Origin: Candidatus Poribacteria bacterium
Lineage (GTDB): Bacteria; Poribacteria; WGA-4E; WGA-3G
Assembly (NCBI GenBank): GCA_003635195.1
Contig: PYIY01000189.1
Location: 1 to 59,498 of the forward strand
Reading direction: 5' to 3'
Length of the DNA: 59,498 bases
Part shown: positions 1 to 8,883 of the stretch, in pieces
How the letters are laid out: the number at the start of each line of letters is the position of its first letter
How positions within the stretch are numbered: position 1 is the stretch's first letter
The notes under the pieces: model-generated
Told to the model about the DNA's origin: nothing
Database searches by the model: none
What the model saw: the letters and a program-made list of their open reading frames with translations, nothing else
Made by a program: the position numbers and the translations under genes

Positions 1-450
1 TCTATCCATTTCTAACATCATTTCTTCATGTGCTAAAACAAACGTGGTTGCTCCATCATCAGAGATTGACTGAATAATGTAATCGCAATCCTGCCACGGT
101 CTAATTTGAAGAATATTAACGGAATTATTCTGATTGTAACCAGAACTTTTATACTCATAGTATCTGCCGTTCTTTTTTAAATCCCCTCTATTCTCATTTT
201 TACTAACTCTTTCACAATCATGCTTTTTTATGAAATAGTTTTCCCACAAAGGACTCCTTGATTGTGTGGACAGAACGCTGCTTATTTTGTAAAAATCCTC
301 TTCAGAAATAACTTGTTCTTCAATGGTTAAATCAATTAATTGATGCCGAATACTTGCTACGCTATTCATCACGATTCTACTGCTATCTATATTGTCTAAT
401 ATGAAGTTTATCGTTTCATTTAATTCTTTCCGGTTCATAGTATTTAGCAT
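1..450 (-). CDS. Putative type II restriction endonuclease, N-terminal part (runs off window)
   Basis: This minus-strand reading frame starts at ATG 450 (a second in-frame ATG lies at 438) and stays open to the window edge, so about 150 N-terminal residues are visible. I translated it directly from the sequence. It contains a GDLKK..YYEYKSS stretch, which fits the D-(X)n-(E)-X-K metal-binding core of PD-(D/E)XK nucleases, followed by a NILQIRPWQ segment. It starts 7 bases after the stop of the adenine-type methyltransferase at 458-1318, the usual pairing of a restriction enzyme with its methylase. The family is not recognised by name and specificity cannot be read. The nuclease call rests on one motif plus context. 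Confidence 0.55.
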   Translation of the reverse strand, partial: MLNTMNRKELNETINFILDNIDSSRIVMNSVASIRHQLIDLTIEEQVISEEDFYKISSVLSTQSRSPLWENYFIKKHDCERVSKNENRGDLKKNGRYYEYKSSGYNQNNSVNILQIRPWQDCDYIIQSISDDGATTFVLAHEEMMLEMDR

Positions 451-457
451 GTTCAAC

Positions 458-1318
458 CTAAAGGAGATCAAACAAGTTTCCCTGACTTTCTTCAGTTCTA
501 TTCGGCTCGTGGCATTTTATGTATTGTTCCAAAAATTCATATTTTGTTAGCCAATATACACCGCCATTTGCACAAGAATTGCCACTCCAATCAACCGCTT
601 TGATTCTGGATATTAAATCTTCTACCGGAATTTTGGATTTAAGGAAGTAGCCTCGATTGTTTGGTGTCGGCGTTTTTGTAATTCTTTTTGGAGAAGCACC
701 GAATACAAATATGTCAAAATCATCTTTATTGGAGAATTTAAAATCATCCGTTTCTGTGTAGGTATTCGGATTAACTCTTAAATCTTTTCCTTCCGATTTA
801 TCAAAAACGAAGAAACTTGCAGGCACATGATATGCCTTCCCTTCCAGTGTAAAACAATCTCTTCCTAATTCAGTGATGGAAACTATTCGCCAGTTATATG
901 GCAGTATTTTTTGCCGTGTATGTTTTCTATAAACATTTGGTAAAATAAAAGCAATTGTTTGGACATTGCTAAACGAGAGGGCATGCAATATAAATTGTGA
1001 AGATAACTTTTGATATTGACCAAACGGTGGATTCCCTATAACCAATACGCGCTTGTACACTTTACTAATGTTGTAATTGAACCAATCTCCTTTGATAATC
1101 TCATTATGTTGCGGGTCGATATCAATTCCTATTTTGGTGTCATGTTCGATATTTTTATAAAAAGCACCATCTCCGGCAGACGGTTCTATCACGCAATCGT
1201 ATGTGTAAGGTAATTTATTCACTTCATTTAAACACCTTTTGACGATTTCCTGTTTCGTGTAGAATTTATCAAGGATTCTATTGCGGCTTTTATATTCCTT
1301 TCTCCAAACGTGAGCCAT
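458..1318 (-). CDS. DNA methyltransferase, N6-adenine-like (GNPPFG motif)
   Basis: A 286-residue protein with a Rossmann-type SAM-binding motif (EPSAGDGAF, about residues 45-53) and the catalytic motif IV GNPPFG (about 95-100), as in N6-adenine methyltransferases. The leading FYTKQEIV resembles the start of such enzymes. It probably protects the host from the nuclease encoded just downstream at 1-450, with which it would form one restriction-modification pair. AAGGAG lies a suitable distance before ATG 1318. The C-terminal third has no recognised motif and may be the target-recognition region. Methylated base and site are inferred from the motif class only. Confidence 0.75.
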   Translation of the reverse strand: MAHVWRKEYKSRNRILDKFYTKQEIVKRCLNEVNKLPYTYDCVIEPSAGDGAFYKNIEHDTKIGIDIDPQHNEIIKGDWFNYNISKVYKRVLVIGNPPFGQYQKLSSQFILHALSFSNVQTIAFILPNVYRKHTRQKILPYNWRIVSITELGRDCFTLEGKAYHVPASFFVFDKSEGKDLRVNPNTYTETDDFKFSNKDDFDIFVFGASPKRITKTPTPNNRGYFLKSKIPVEDLISRIKAVDWSGNSCANGGVYWLTKYEFLEQYIKCHEPNRTEESQGNLFDLL

Positions 1319-1382
1319 TCTTGTATCTCCTTAATACGATTTATTGGGTATGTCCGTTCAACTTGACCTGCAGACTCTTCTA

Positions 1383-1964
1383 TTACTCCTCCAGTATTTC
1401 AAATACCACACCATCCTTCTTTTTTTCGTAGAAAATAATTTTTACCTCTATGGATTCCGCTACAGTTGGCATCGCATCATAGGTGCTGGGCTTGATAGAA
1501 TACGCTTCCTCACCGACAAAACCATCTATACCTTGGGATTCTTCATGGGGTTCTGCTAAACGGTAGTCACAGCCTTTTATTTGCGACAACTTTTTTAGGA
1601 TTGCCTCTTGAAATTTGAGTCCCGCGAAGGTTTTGACAAGAACAAGGTCTTCTACCCATGATTTAACCATAGTTCGGTCAATTTTTTCGACAGCCTCGTT
1701 GAAGTTTTCTATCATTGAAATTATTCTATCTGTCGCCTCATCAATCGCGTCGGGATATTGTTCTTGATACCACATAACCCATTCTTCAAAAGTTTGTCCT
1801 GGGAATTCCTGGATCAGTTCGCTCAATTGTCCAACATGTCTCGGTCGCGTCGCTTGAGAATTCTGATTTGCGACATTCATTAATTGGGTCGTGTACTTCG
1901 GAAATGCGGAAGCAGGTGCGTTCACATATTCCTGAATTTCAGCGTTTTTGAGTTTGATTTTCAT
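1383..1964 (-). CDS. MjaI-family type II restriction endonuclease
   Basis: A 193-residue protein. The N-terminal part, with FPKYTTQLMN and NQNSQATRPRHVGQLSELI (about residues 22-52), matches my memory of the MjaI family, whose founding enzyme cuts CTAG. Length fits the family. It lies 24 bases downstream of an N4-cytosine-type methyltransferase gene on the same strand, the expected cognate methylase. There is no clear Shine-Dalgarno before ATG 1964, so it may be translated at low level or coupled to the upstream gene; late or weak nuclease expression is common in such systems. The CTAG specificity is family knowledge, not something seen here. Confidence 0.72.
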   Translation of the reverse strand: MKIKLKNAEIQEYVNAPASAFPKYTTQLMNVANQNSQATRPRHVGQLSELIQEFPGQTFEEWVMWYQEQYPDAIDEATDRIISMIENFNEAVEKIDRTMVKSWVEDLVLVKTFAGLKFQEAILKKLSQIKGCDYRLAEPHEESQGIDGFVGEEAYSIKPSTYDAMPTVAESIEVKIIFYEKKKDGVVFEILEE

Positions 1965-1988
1965 AGATATTCATTTGGTAATGTGAAG

Positions 1989-3131
1989 TTATTGGGCATC
2001 CAACATACTGGGTTGAAAAGGTTTTGTGTGAGGTTTCATTTTATTATCGTCTACTGCTTCTGAAGGTCGATCAAAATTCCAAGCTTGTGGTTTTGCTGAA
2101 TACACAACTTCAAAGATATTATCTTCACGTGTGTCAACCTCTATTAAGCCGTTCAGCAGAATAAACTGCTCTTGGCTTGTTACCACCGGACAGCCGTAGT
2201 GCGTGTTTGTATATTTTAACGCTCCCGAATTTTGGATCCTATTTTCGACAAACGCAAAGTGCCTTTGCAACCTGTCGGACAAGTAACCGTTTGAAAAATC
2301 GACAATATGGTGCACAATCGGACAAATAACCTGTTGAAAATCCTTATCAATCTCAACACCGATACTATTGCGCGCGGATGTCATCGCAGCCGCAGTCGTG
2401 GTCCCCGTCCCCAGAAACGGATCAAGTATCACATCGCCTTTCACAGCGTACATATTGATCAGCCGATACGCCAAATCAAACGGGAATGCTGCGCTTCTCA
2501 AGCGCGACATCGCCTTCGGAAGTTTCTGACCTGTTCCCTTAATATCCGTCCAAACATCCGAATACCAGATATTCCGCTCTTCCCAGAACAGTCCACTTTC
2601 ACGTCTATTTGCTTTTTCGGCTTCCGTTTTAAATTCTCTTTTCGATCCTTTCCTGACGATTAAAATATACTCGTGTTCCAGCGTCACATAAGCCCCGGCA
2701 GGCAGCATGCCCGAACCCATAAATTTATTAGGCGTGTTCGCCTGTTTTCGCCAGAGAATATCGGGTAATGCTGAGAACCCGATTTTTAAGAGGTGTGTCA
2801 AGATTCTCGCGTGGTTCGGATACAAACAAAAATTACCTTTTACCGTCCTTGTCGCATCACCTATGTTAATGCATGCAAATCTACCGTTCTTTAAAACCCT
2901 AAACACTTCATTCCATACAGCATCGAGAATCTCGTGCATCAACGCATACGCTTGGTTACCATCACCGTTCGCTAACGCATCTTGAATTTCTGGATTCTGA
3001 TGACTAAATATTTCATCCCACATCTCAATCATGGGATATGGGGGGGAAGTAACGACAAGGTCAACGCTTTCTGATGGAATATTTTTCAAATCTCGCGCAT
3101 CTTGGAAAAGGATATTGTGAGTAGTTTTCAT
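1989..3131 (-). CDS. DNA methyltransferase, N4-cytosine type (TSPPYP), partner of MjaI-like nuclease
   Basis: About 380 residues. The catalytic motif IV TSPPYP lies near residues 27-32, and motif I, DPFLGTGTT (around residue 238), is downstream of it. That is the beta-class order shared by N4-cytosine and some N6-adenine methylases; TSPPY favours N4-cytosine. I chose ATG 3131 (MKTTHNILF) rather than the upstream ATG 3170, because homologous enzymes begin close to this point and the 13 extra residues look non-coding. The gene leads a minus-strand run of methylase, MjaI-like nuclease, second methylase and second nuclease. It probably modifies the site cut by the nuclease at 1383-1964. Confidence 0.8.
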   Translation of the reverse strand: MKTTHNILFQDARDLKNIPSESVDLVVTSPPYPMIEMWDEIFSHQNPEIQDALANGDGNQAYALMHEILDAVWNEVFRVLKNGRFACINIGDATRTVKGNFCLYPNHARILTHLLKIGFSALPDILWRKQANTPNKFMGSGMLPAGAYVTLEHEYILIVRKGSKREFKTEAEKANRRESGLFWEERNIWYSDVWTDIKGTGQKLPKAMSRLRSAAFPFDLAYRLINMYAVKGDVILDPFLGTGTTTAAAMTSARNSIGVEIDKDFQQVICPIVHHIVDFSNGYLSDRLQRHFAFVENRIQNSGALKYTNTHYGCPVVTSQEQFILLNGLIEVDTREDNIFEVVYSAKPQAWNFDRPSEAVDDNKMKPHTKPFQPSMLDAQ

Positions 3132-3173
3132 ATTGATTATTAAACGGAAAGGTTCTGATGGTATCCCCACCTA

Positions 3174-3587
3174 TCAGAGGATTTTTATTGTCCACGCGCC
3201 GCCGTGTGCTGGATTGTGAATCAATCCTTTTCTCATATCAACACAGAGGTCGAGAGCTTCCAGGATCATGTGCCCAACAAGGACGGGGGCATCCTCAGGA
3301 AGGTCTGTTACCTGGATGGAGTGGCTCCGTTCCAGGACGGTATATTTCACCTCTGAATAAAAGGTGCGCTCCGCGGGCCCGTTTGCAGTTTGCACCCGGA
3401 TATTTCGGAGCGGGGTAAGCCCGAGCTGCTGAACAAGCGATCCGGGAAGGCAGAGCCCTGTTGCCCCGGTATCAACGAGGGCATCTTCAACCGTGAGTCT
3501 GCGCACATCCTCGGAGTTGATAACGCCTGCTTCTGCCAAATGCAGATCCTTTAGATTTTCAAGTTCAATTCGTGTTGTGTGTTCCAT
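3174..3587 (-). CDS. Clan AA (retropepsin-like) aspartic protease
   Basis: A 137-residue single-domain protein with the active-site motif ALVDTGATGLCLP (about residues 37-49). The D-T-G-A core is that of retropepsin-like proteases, which act as dimers contributing one aspartate each. A second conserved feature is VLVGHMILEALDLCVD, the typical flap-to-C-terminal segment (ILG-like position). ATG 3587 is preferred over an upstream ATG at 3635 because AAGGAG lies about 8 bases before it. Substrates are unknown. It sits between the restriction cluster and the DUF6785 membrane gene, and nothing visible links it to either. Confidence 0.75.
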   Translation of the reverse strand: MEHTTRIELENLKDLHLAEAGVINSEDVRRLTVEDALVDTGATGLCLPGSLVQQLGLTPLRNIRVQTANGPAERTFYSEVKYTVLERSHSIQVTDLPEDAPVLVGHMILEALDLCVDMRKGLIHNPAHGGAWTIKIL

Positions 3588-3665
3588 TTTTCTCACTCCT
3601 TCGTTTTCTAATAGCATCATTCCGAATTTTAGCATGAATCCAAGCTGAATGTCAAGTCGCTTACA

Positions 3666-5594
3666 TCAGTGCCACACAATATAAGTCGGCATCTGCAGCA
3701 CCAATCCGATGAGACTCCAGACACATCCAAGCGTATAATCCCCCAAGATCAGTCCAAGAAAGAACGGCACGGCTTGCCGGTAGAGTTTCACACCGCCAAC
3801 TTTTAGTACAATCGCTTTCGCCAACCAACTCAGGAATATCGGAAACCACAAGCCACCCATTCCCGTCCCACTCACGAGTACATAGCCACCCGGATGCAGG
3901 GGCCACCACAGAAACCGGATCTTCATAATCATCAGGAATATCGTGAACAGGAAGCTGCTACCGATAACGCCAAGTTCCGGTCCACTCGTCTCCCGGGGGC
4001 TGACGAGCCATGTCTGTAAACGATTGAATGTTTCCCACCCCATATAGACAATCCATCCACGTGCCTTGCTCCCTGCGCCCATATCGTAGAGGACGTGTAG
4101 ATACGCCCAAAACGTTATCAGGATACCAAAAACTATTGCCAAGATCATCCCGATAAGAAGTTGGCGGTAACCAATACGGCTCCGTTCTGCCAACCGAAAC
4201 GCCTCCAATTCACTCGGTGTCGGATGTGCGCGGAAACAACGGACAAATGGATAGAGGAACGTTAACCCCGTGAGGTTACCTGCACCGAGTCGGCGTGTGC
4301 CGAGTGCAAGCACCATCGTCCGACCGGGATCAACAAAGATGAGTTGATGCAACGGCGGTCCAATCTCAGCACGGATGCGCGTAATACCGATAACCAATGG
4401 GAAGTAGAACAGAAAGAAAAGGCCAATCGCCCAAAACGTCATCCCCATCTGATAACAGAAAAAGAACAGAAACAACATCCCGACGGTAAATAACCCCGCT
4501 GCAGTCCTATAGCGCATCGGTTCACGGGAATCGTCAGGCGCGGCTTCACCGCTGCGTTGTGCGATGCCGAATACCTTCCGAATAATGCGTCCGTAGTGTT
4601 TCCGTCCGATCCATAACGGAATACACCCGAACGCGATCCACGCCCCCGTCTGCTGTTCGAGATGATAGATATTCCGTGCCCCGAACGCATCCGTTACAAT
4701 CAACTGGAGACGGCTAAAGAGCCAGAAGAACCAGCACGAAAACGAGAGATCCAGCGGCGTGAAGAACATCAATCCGATACTAAACGGATAGAAAGAGATG
4801 TGGATCGGTCCCATCGCACTCCACGGTCTTGAGCTGAATTGCCCAATCGTTTTGCCTTTGATCGGTAGCGCAGGTATATCGGGGAACAGATAGTTCAAGC
4901 CGTTCAGCAATTCCGCGCTCCCTGCGAGTGCGAAACCAAGCCACATCCACGGTGAAGTAAAGAAACGTTTCGGATTGCTCGTCAATGCCAACGGGAGTTG
5001 GACGATCGGATAGTTCAGGCGTTCGTTTTCCGTCCACTGCTTCCGGAGAAAGACCGTTACTGCCAGCAACGTCAGCCAGAGCGCGACGACAAAACTCGAC
5101 CAAGCGAGTACCGGCGGGATCCATGCATTTAGCGTAGCAGAGGTGTAGAGCGTAGAATCGCCGTTGTAGAATCCATCCAAGATACGCGGGCTTTTGACTG
5201 CGATCCATGTCGGGATATGGTGTCCAAAAAGCGGAATCCATTCATTTTCTGGCGATGCGAACTGAAAGGTGTGGGCAAGGACGGGGATAAGATAACCCAT
5301 CATGGTGTGTCCGCTGATCGTCGTCAGCATCACGACCATGACATAGATGGTTTGTAAGTCTGCCTGCGACATCGCCAGCCGCGGCAGGAATCGCTGTAGC
5401 AATAAGTTGGCAAGCACGAAGACAAGGAGCGTAAAAACCGCATTAAAAAACAGCGAGGCAATCGTCAACTGCGTAGAGTGCCACACCTCCGTCCCCATCA
5501 GGCACCAGTAGCTATTAAAAGCGACGAGAGCCAACCCAATCAACAGAATGTGCGGTTTGACGAGGTTGATTTTACCGTTTCCGTTAGTTTCCAT
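3666..5594 (-). CDS. DUF6785-type polytopic membrane protein, copy 1
   Basis: A 642-residue integral membrane protein with a dozen or more hydrophobic segments spread along its length. I recognise it as the DUF6784/DUF6785 type, of unknown function. It is closely similar along its whole length to the protein at 6547-8475 (same length, most residues identical), so the two are a recent duplication. Its start overlaps the end of the phosphopantothenate-synthetase-like gene by 11 bases, implying translational coupling. AGGAG lies just before ATG 5594. Conserved polar stretches such as WTENERLNYPIVQLPLAL and RIRAEIGPPLHQL are identical in both copies. A transport role is possible but unproven. Confidence 0.8.
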   Translation of the reverse strand: METNGNGKINLVKPHILLIGLALVAFNSYWCLMGTEVWHSTQLTIASLFFNAVFTLLVFVLANLLLQRFLPRLAMSQADLQTIYVMVVMLTTISGHTMMGYLIPVLAHTFQFASPENEWIPLFGHHIPTWIAVKSPRILDGFYNGDSTLYTSATLNAWIPPVLAWSSFVVALWLTLLAVTVFLRKQWTENERLNYPIVQLPLALTSNPKRFFTSPWMWLGFALAGSAELLNGLNYLFPDIPALPIKGKTIGQFSSRPWSAMGPIHISFYPFSIGLMFFTPLDLSFSCWFFWLFSRLQLIVTDAFGARNIYHLEQQTGAWIAFGCIPLWIGRKHYGRIIRKVFGIAQRSGEAAPDDSREPMRYRTAAGLFTVGMLFLFFFCYQMGMTFWAIGLFFLFYFPLVIGITRIRAEIGPPLHQLIFVDPGRTMVLALGTRRLGAGNLTGLTFLYPFVRCFRAHPTPSELEAFRLAERSRIGYRQLLIGMILAIVFGILITFWAYLHVLYDMGAGSKARGWIVYMGWETFNRLQTWLVSPRETSGPELGVIGSSFLFTIFLMIMKIRFLWWPLHPGGYVLVSGTGMGGLWFPIFLSWLAKAIVLKVGGVKLYRQAVPFFLGLILGDYTLGCVWSLIGLVLQMPTYIVWH

Positions 5595-6321
5595 TCCCGC
5601 TCCTGCTGATATGCTGTAACGCCTTCTGTAACACCGCTGCGTTGCTGTATTTTTTCAGAGTATCTTGTGCTGTAGAATCGTTGAAGTTCCGAATCTCGTC
5701 GCATAACAGTGGCAGTGCCCGCACAACGTTATCCACAATCGTGATGCTCGCTTGCTTTGCGGTGCGCGACATCGGGTTCAGATCGACGGTCACGACCGCC
5801 TTACCCATTTTTCGGAGTGCCTCACATCGGTCGCCGTCCTCAAGCGGTACAAAGACGACATCCGCTTTAAATATGCCATCTGGATGCACAAACTTCCGGT
5901 TGGAGTCGATAAAGGAGAGTCGCGCCTCGGTTGTCGGCATCAATACATCTGACGCGCCGTGCTTTAGGAGGTACGCTCGGATTTTCTGTTCCCGTCCGGT
6001 TTCCGTGTGGAAGATGTTCACCTCTAACGGTGCGTTCAGGACCTGCCCCAGTTCTATAAGTGCTTCAGGTGCCAATGCTGCCACATTCCCGTTGACGGAG
6101 ATGACGGGGTGTTCTGCCAGACAGAGCATCGCTGCGGCGGCGTGAATCGCTTCGATCGCGAACGGTTGTGTCGTCTCCCCGATGAGGTAATCAAACGCCT
6201 CCCCGCGTCCGTGCGCCATGAGTCCGTGAATAGAAGTAATGCCTTGCTCCACGCCTGCGACAATTTTATCTCGCAGCGTCAGTGAAAGGTATCGCGGATG
6301 TGTTTTCGGAACATCGCTCAA
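5584..6321 (-). CDS. Archaeal-type 4-phosphopantoate--beta-alanine ligase (phosphopantothenate synthetase)
   Basis: A 245-residue protein matching the archaeal phosphopantothenate synthetase family in motif order and length: PKTHPRYLSLTLRDKIV at the N terminus, AHGRGEAFDYLIGE (about 37-50), ISVNGNVAALAPE, VPLEDGDRCEALRKMGK, VDLNPMSRTA and ITIVDNVVRA. In archaea this ATP-dependent enzyme joins 4-phosphopantoate and beta-alanine, replacing the bacterial PanC/PanK route to coenzyme A. The start is TTG 6321, with AAGGTG upstream; the family N terminus begins right there and no closer ATG exists. It overlaps the downstream DUF6785 gene and lies between the two DUF6785 copies. The pantoate kinase partner is not in this window. 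I infer horizontal origin or an ancient paralogue. Confidence 0.85.
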   Translation of the reverse strand: MSDVPKTHPRYLSLTLRDKIVAGVEQGITSIHGLMAHGRGEAFDYLIGETTQPFAIEAIHAAAAMLCLAEHPVISVNGNVAALAPEALIELGQVLNAPLEVNIFHTETGREQKIRAYLLKHGASDVLMPTTEARLSFIDSNRKFVHPDGIFKADVVFVPLEDGDRCEALRKMGKAVVTVDLNPMSRTAKQASITIVDNVVRALPLLCDEIRNFNDSTAQDTLKKYSNAAVLQKALQHISRSGNGN

Positions 6322-6452
6322 TTGCGTAGCACCTTAGCCCAAATTTACGTGTATTATACCGCGTTTCAGGTAAGTTTGCAAGGGATGATGCGTTTTATTC
6401 AGAACCATTCAGTTCTCCATCTTTCGCTCTGGTTTTCACTCCAGACGCGGTA

Positions 6453-6474
6453 GGTTCGGTTTTCTAACCGAACC
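6453..6474. repeat. Palindromic repeat, GGTTCGGTT family
   Basis: The 225-base gap 6322-6546 holds this hairpin: a 9-base arm GGTTCGGTT, loop TTCT, and the exact complement AACCGAACC. It has relatives at 9577-9643 (arms pushed apart) and 58700-58723 (GGTGCGGTT version). The end of the gap also carries heptamer-type text (about 6509-6545). Confidence 0.75.
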
Positions 6475-6546
6475 GGACATCCAAAGAGAGGTTTAGTTAA
6501 CCAGAACACCTCTTGACTGAGTACTGACAACTGATAACTGAATACC

Positions 6547-8475
6547 TCAATGCCACACGATATACGTCGGTATCTGCAGCACCAGTCCGATCAAGCTCCA
6601 CACACATCCAAGCGTGTAATCGCCCAAGATCAACCCCAAAAAGAACGGTATCGCTTGTCGGTAGAGTTTCACACCGCCAATCTTTAGCACGATCGCCTTC
6701 GCCAACCAACCCAAGAAGATTGTAAACCACAATCTCCCCATTCCAGTGCCGCTGACTAACACGTAACCGGCGGGATGTAGGGGCCACCACAAAAACCGGA
6801 TCTTCATAATCATCAGGAATATCGTGAACAAGAAGCTACTACCGATGACACCGAGTTCCGGCACACCTGTCTCGCGTGGACTGACAAGCCATGTTTGCAG
6901 ACGATTGAACGTCTCCCACCCCATATAAACAATCCAGCCGCGTGCCTTGCTCCCTGCTCCCATATCGTAGAGGACGTGCAGATACGCCCAAAACGTTATC
7001 AGGATACCGAACACAATCGCCAATATCATACCAATAAGCAATTGTCGATACCCGATGTTCGTCCGTTCTGCGAGACGGAACGCCTCCAGTTCACTCGGTG
7101 TCGGGTGCGCGCGGAAACAGCGGACAAACGGATAAAGGAACGTCAGTCCCATCAAATTACCTGTACCGAGTCGGCGTGTGCCGAGTGCAAGCACCATCGT
7201 CCGCCCCGGGTCGACAAGGACGAGTTGATGCAATGGCGGCCCAATTTCGGCGCGGATACGCGTGATACCGAGAATCATTGGAAAGTAGAAAAGAAAAAAG
7301 AGACCAATTGCCCAGAACGTCATCCCCATCTGAAAACAGAAGAAGAAAAGGAACATCAACCCGACGGTGAAGAGTCCCGCAGCAGTACGATAACGCATCG
7401 GTTCACCGGAATCGTCAGGCGGTGGTTCGCCACGGCGTTGCGCGACCCCGAAAACTTTGCGGATAATACGTCCATAGTGCCGTCGTCCCATCCACAGCGG
7501 GATGCACCCGAACGCGATCCACGCACCCGTCTGCTGTTCAAGGTTATAGATATTCCGCGCACCGAACATATCTGTCACGACCATCTGAAGACGGGTCAGC
7601 AGCCAGAAGAACCAGCATGAAAACGAGAGATCCAGCGGCGTGAAGAACATCAACCCGATGCTGAACGGATAGAAGGAGATACGAATCTGTCCCATCGCAC
7701 TCCACGGTTTTGAACTGAACTGTCCAAGCGATTTGTTTCTAATAGGTAAGGAAGGGATCTCTGGAAACAGGAAACTCAGTCCGTTTAGCAGTTCCGCGCT
7801 CCCCGCGAGTGCGAATCCGAGCCACATCCACGGGGAAGTAAAGAAGCGTTTCGGGTTGCTCGTCAATGCCAACGGGAGTTGCACAATCGGATAGTTCAGG
7901 CGTTCGTTTTCTGTCCACTGCTTTCGGAGAAAAATCGTGACCGCCAATAGTGTCAGCCAGAGCGCGATCACAAAACTCGACCAAGATAGCACCGGCGGTA
8001 TCCATGCGTTTAAAGTAGCAGAATTATAAAGCGTGGAATCTCCGTTGTAGAACCCGTCTACGATACGCGGGCTTTTGACGGCGATCCAACTCGGGATACT
8101 GTTTCCAAAGAGCGATAACCACTCATTTTCGGGGGTTGCGAACTGAAATGTATGTGCGAGGACTGGGATGAGGTACCCCATCATGGTATGTCCGCTGATC
8201 GTTGATACCATCACGACCATAACATAGATGGTTTGCAAATCCGCTTCGGACATAGCCAGCCGCGGCAGGAATTTTTGGAGCAAGAGGTTGACAAGTACAA
8301 AGACGAGAAGCGTGAAAACCGCATTAAAGAACAGCGAAGCGATCGTTAACTGTGTAGAGTGCCACACCTCCGTCCCCATCAGGCACCAGTAACTATTAAA
8401 AGCGACAAGCACCAACCCAATCAGTAAAATATGCGGTTTGACAAGATTCCGATTCCTGTTTCCGTTGGTTTCCAT
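6547..8475 (-). CDS. DUF6785-type polytopic membrane protein, copy 2
   Basis: A 642-residue multi-pass membrane protein, a near twin of the protein at 3666-5594: same length and same conserved segments (NPKRFFTSPWMWLGFALAG, DPGRTMVLALGTRRLG, YMGWETFNRLQTWL). The two also align well at DNA level, including shared positions of the start and stop regions. Most differences fall in a soluble stretch around residues 230-260 and in scattered third-codon positions, so both copies are under purifying selection. Function is unknown. The 225-base gap to the synthetase-like gene downstream contains only repeat elements, so the two may be transcribed together. Confidence 0.8.
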   Translation of the reverse strand: METNGNRNRNLVKPHILLIGLVLVAFNSYWCLMGTEVWHSTQLTIASLFFNAVFTLLVFVLVNLLLQKFLPRLAMSEADLQTIYVMVVMVSTISGHTMMGYLIPVLAHTFQFATPENEWLSLFGNSIPSWIAVKSPRIVDGFYNGDSTLYNSATLNAWIPPVLSWSSFVIALWLTLLAVTIFLRKQWTENERLNYPIVQLPLALTSNPKRFFTSPWMWLGFALAGSAELLNGLSFLFPEIPSLPIRNKSLGQFSSKPWSAMGQIRISFYPFSIGLMFFTPLDLSFSCWFFWLLTRLQMVVTDMFGARNIYNLEQQTGAWIAFGCIPLWMGRRHYGRIIRKVFGVAQRRGEPPPDDSGEPMRYRTAAGLFTVGLMFLFFFCFQMGMTFWAIGLFFLFYFPMILGITRIRAEIGPPLHQLVLVDPGRTMVLALGTRRLGTGNLMGLTFLYPFVRCFRAHPTPSELEAFRLAERTNIGYRQLLIGMILAIVFGILITFWAYLHVLYDMGAGSKARGWIVYMGWETFNRLQTWLVSPRETGVPELGVIGSSFLFTIFLMIMKIRFLWWPLHPAGYVLVSGTGMGRLWFTIFLGWLAKAIVLKIGGVKLYRQAIPFFLGLILGDYTLGCVWSLIGLVLQIPTYIVWH

Positions 8476-8629
8476 TCCCGTCCCTGCTGAATCCGAATTT
8501 TGCGTCTATTATACTGTGTTTCGAGTAAGTTTGCAAGCAGAGATGTGTTACAAGCAGAATTATTTAGTTTTCCGGTTTGGAAGCTCATTTCCAATACCAA
8601 TTTCTGCTACCGATATGCAGGGAACCCTT

Positions 8630-8686
8630 GTAGCATAGGCTGTTAGCCTGTGCGTGTATGAGGTGCGGCCTAACAGAATACGCTAC
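8630..8686. repeat. 57-bp hairpin element (GTAGC...GCTAC)
   Basis: The gap 8476-9015 contains this inverted repeat, bounded by GTAGC and GCTAC, with inner words CTGTTA and TAACAG that pair. A second element of exactly the same length, with different inner words that also pair, lies at 41259-41315. Flanking it are inverted copies of ATTTAGTTTTC (about 8566) and GAAAACTAAAT (about 8693), so the hairpin sits inside a larger inverted unit. No gene is seen in this part of the gap. Confidence 0.7.
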
Positions 8687-8854
8687 AGAAGAGAAAACTA
8701 AATGCCCTGTGTTGAAAGCCAAAGGTATAGTTCTTCCCAGTTCCGTAGGAACGGCATGTTTATGGAAAAATGCTCCGCTACCGCTTTAGCCCTGTATGGG
8801 CGGTATATATAACGTCTGACAACCAGTAGATTGAATTATTGGAATCTCTTTTCC

Positions 8855-8883
8855 TTGAAATCTTTTGTAAATTGATGTATAAT
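8855..8883 (+). promoter_or_regulatory. Sigma-70-type promoter
   Basis: TTGAAA (8855-8860), a 17-base spacer and a perfect TATAAT (8878-8883). It points toward the small gene at 9016, leaving an untranslated leader of about 125 bases. Confidence 0.65.

Noticed and set aside
6895..7620. 241-codon frame on the plus strand
   Set aside because: It is antisense to the DUF6785 gene, rich in His, Arg and Glu, has no family similarity, and mirrors the codon pattern of the real gene.
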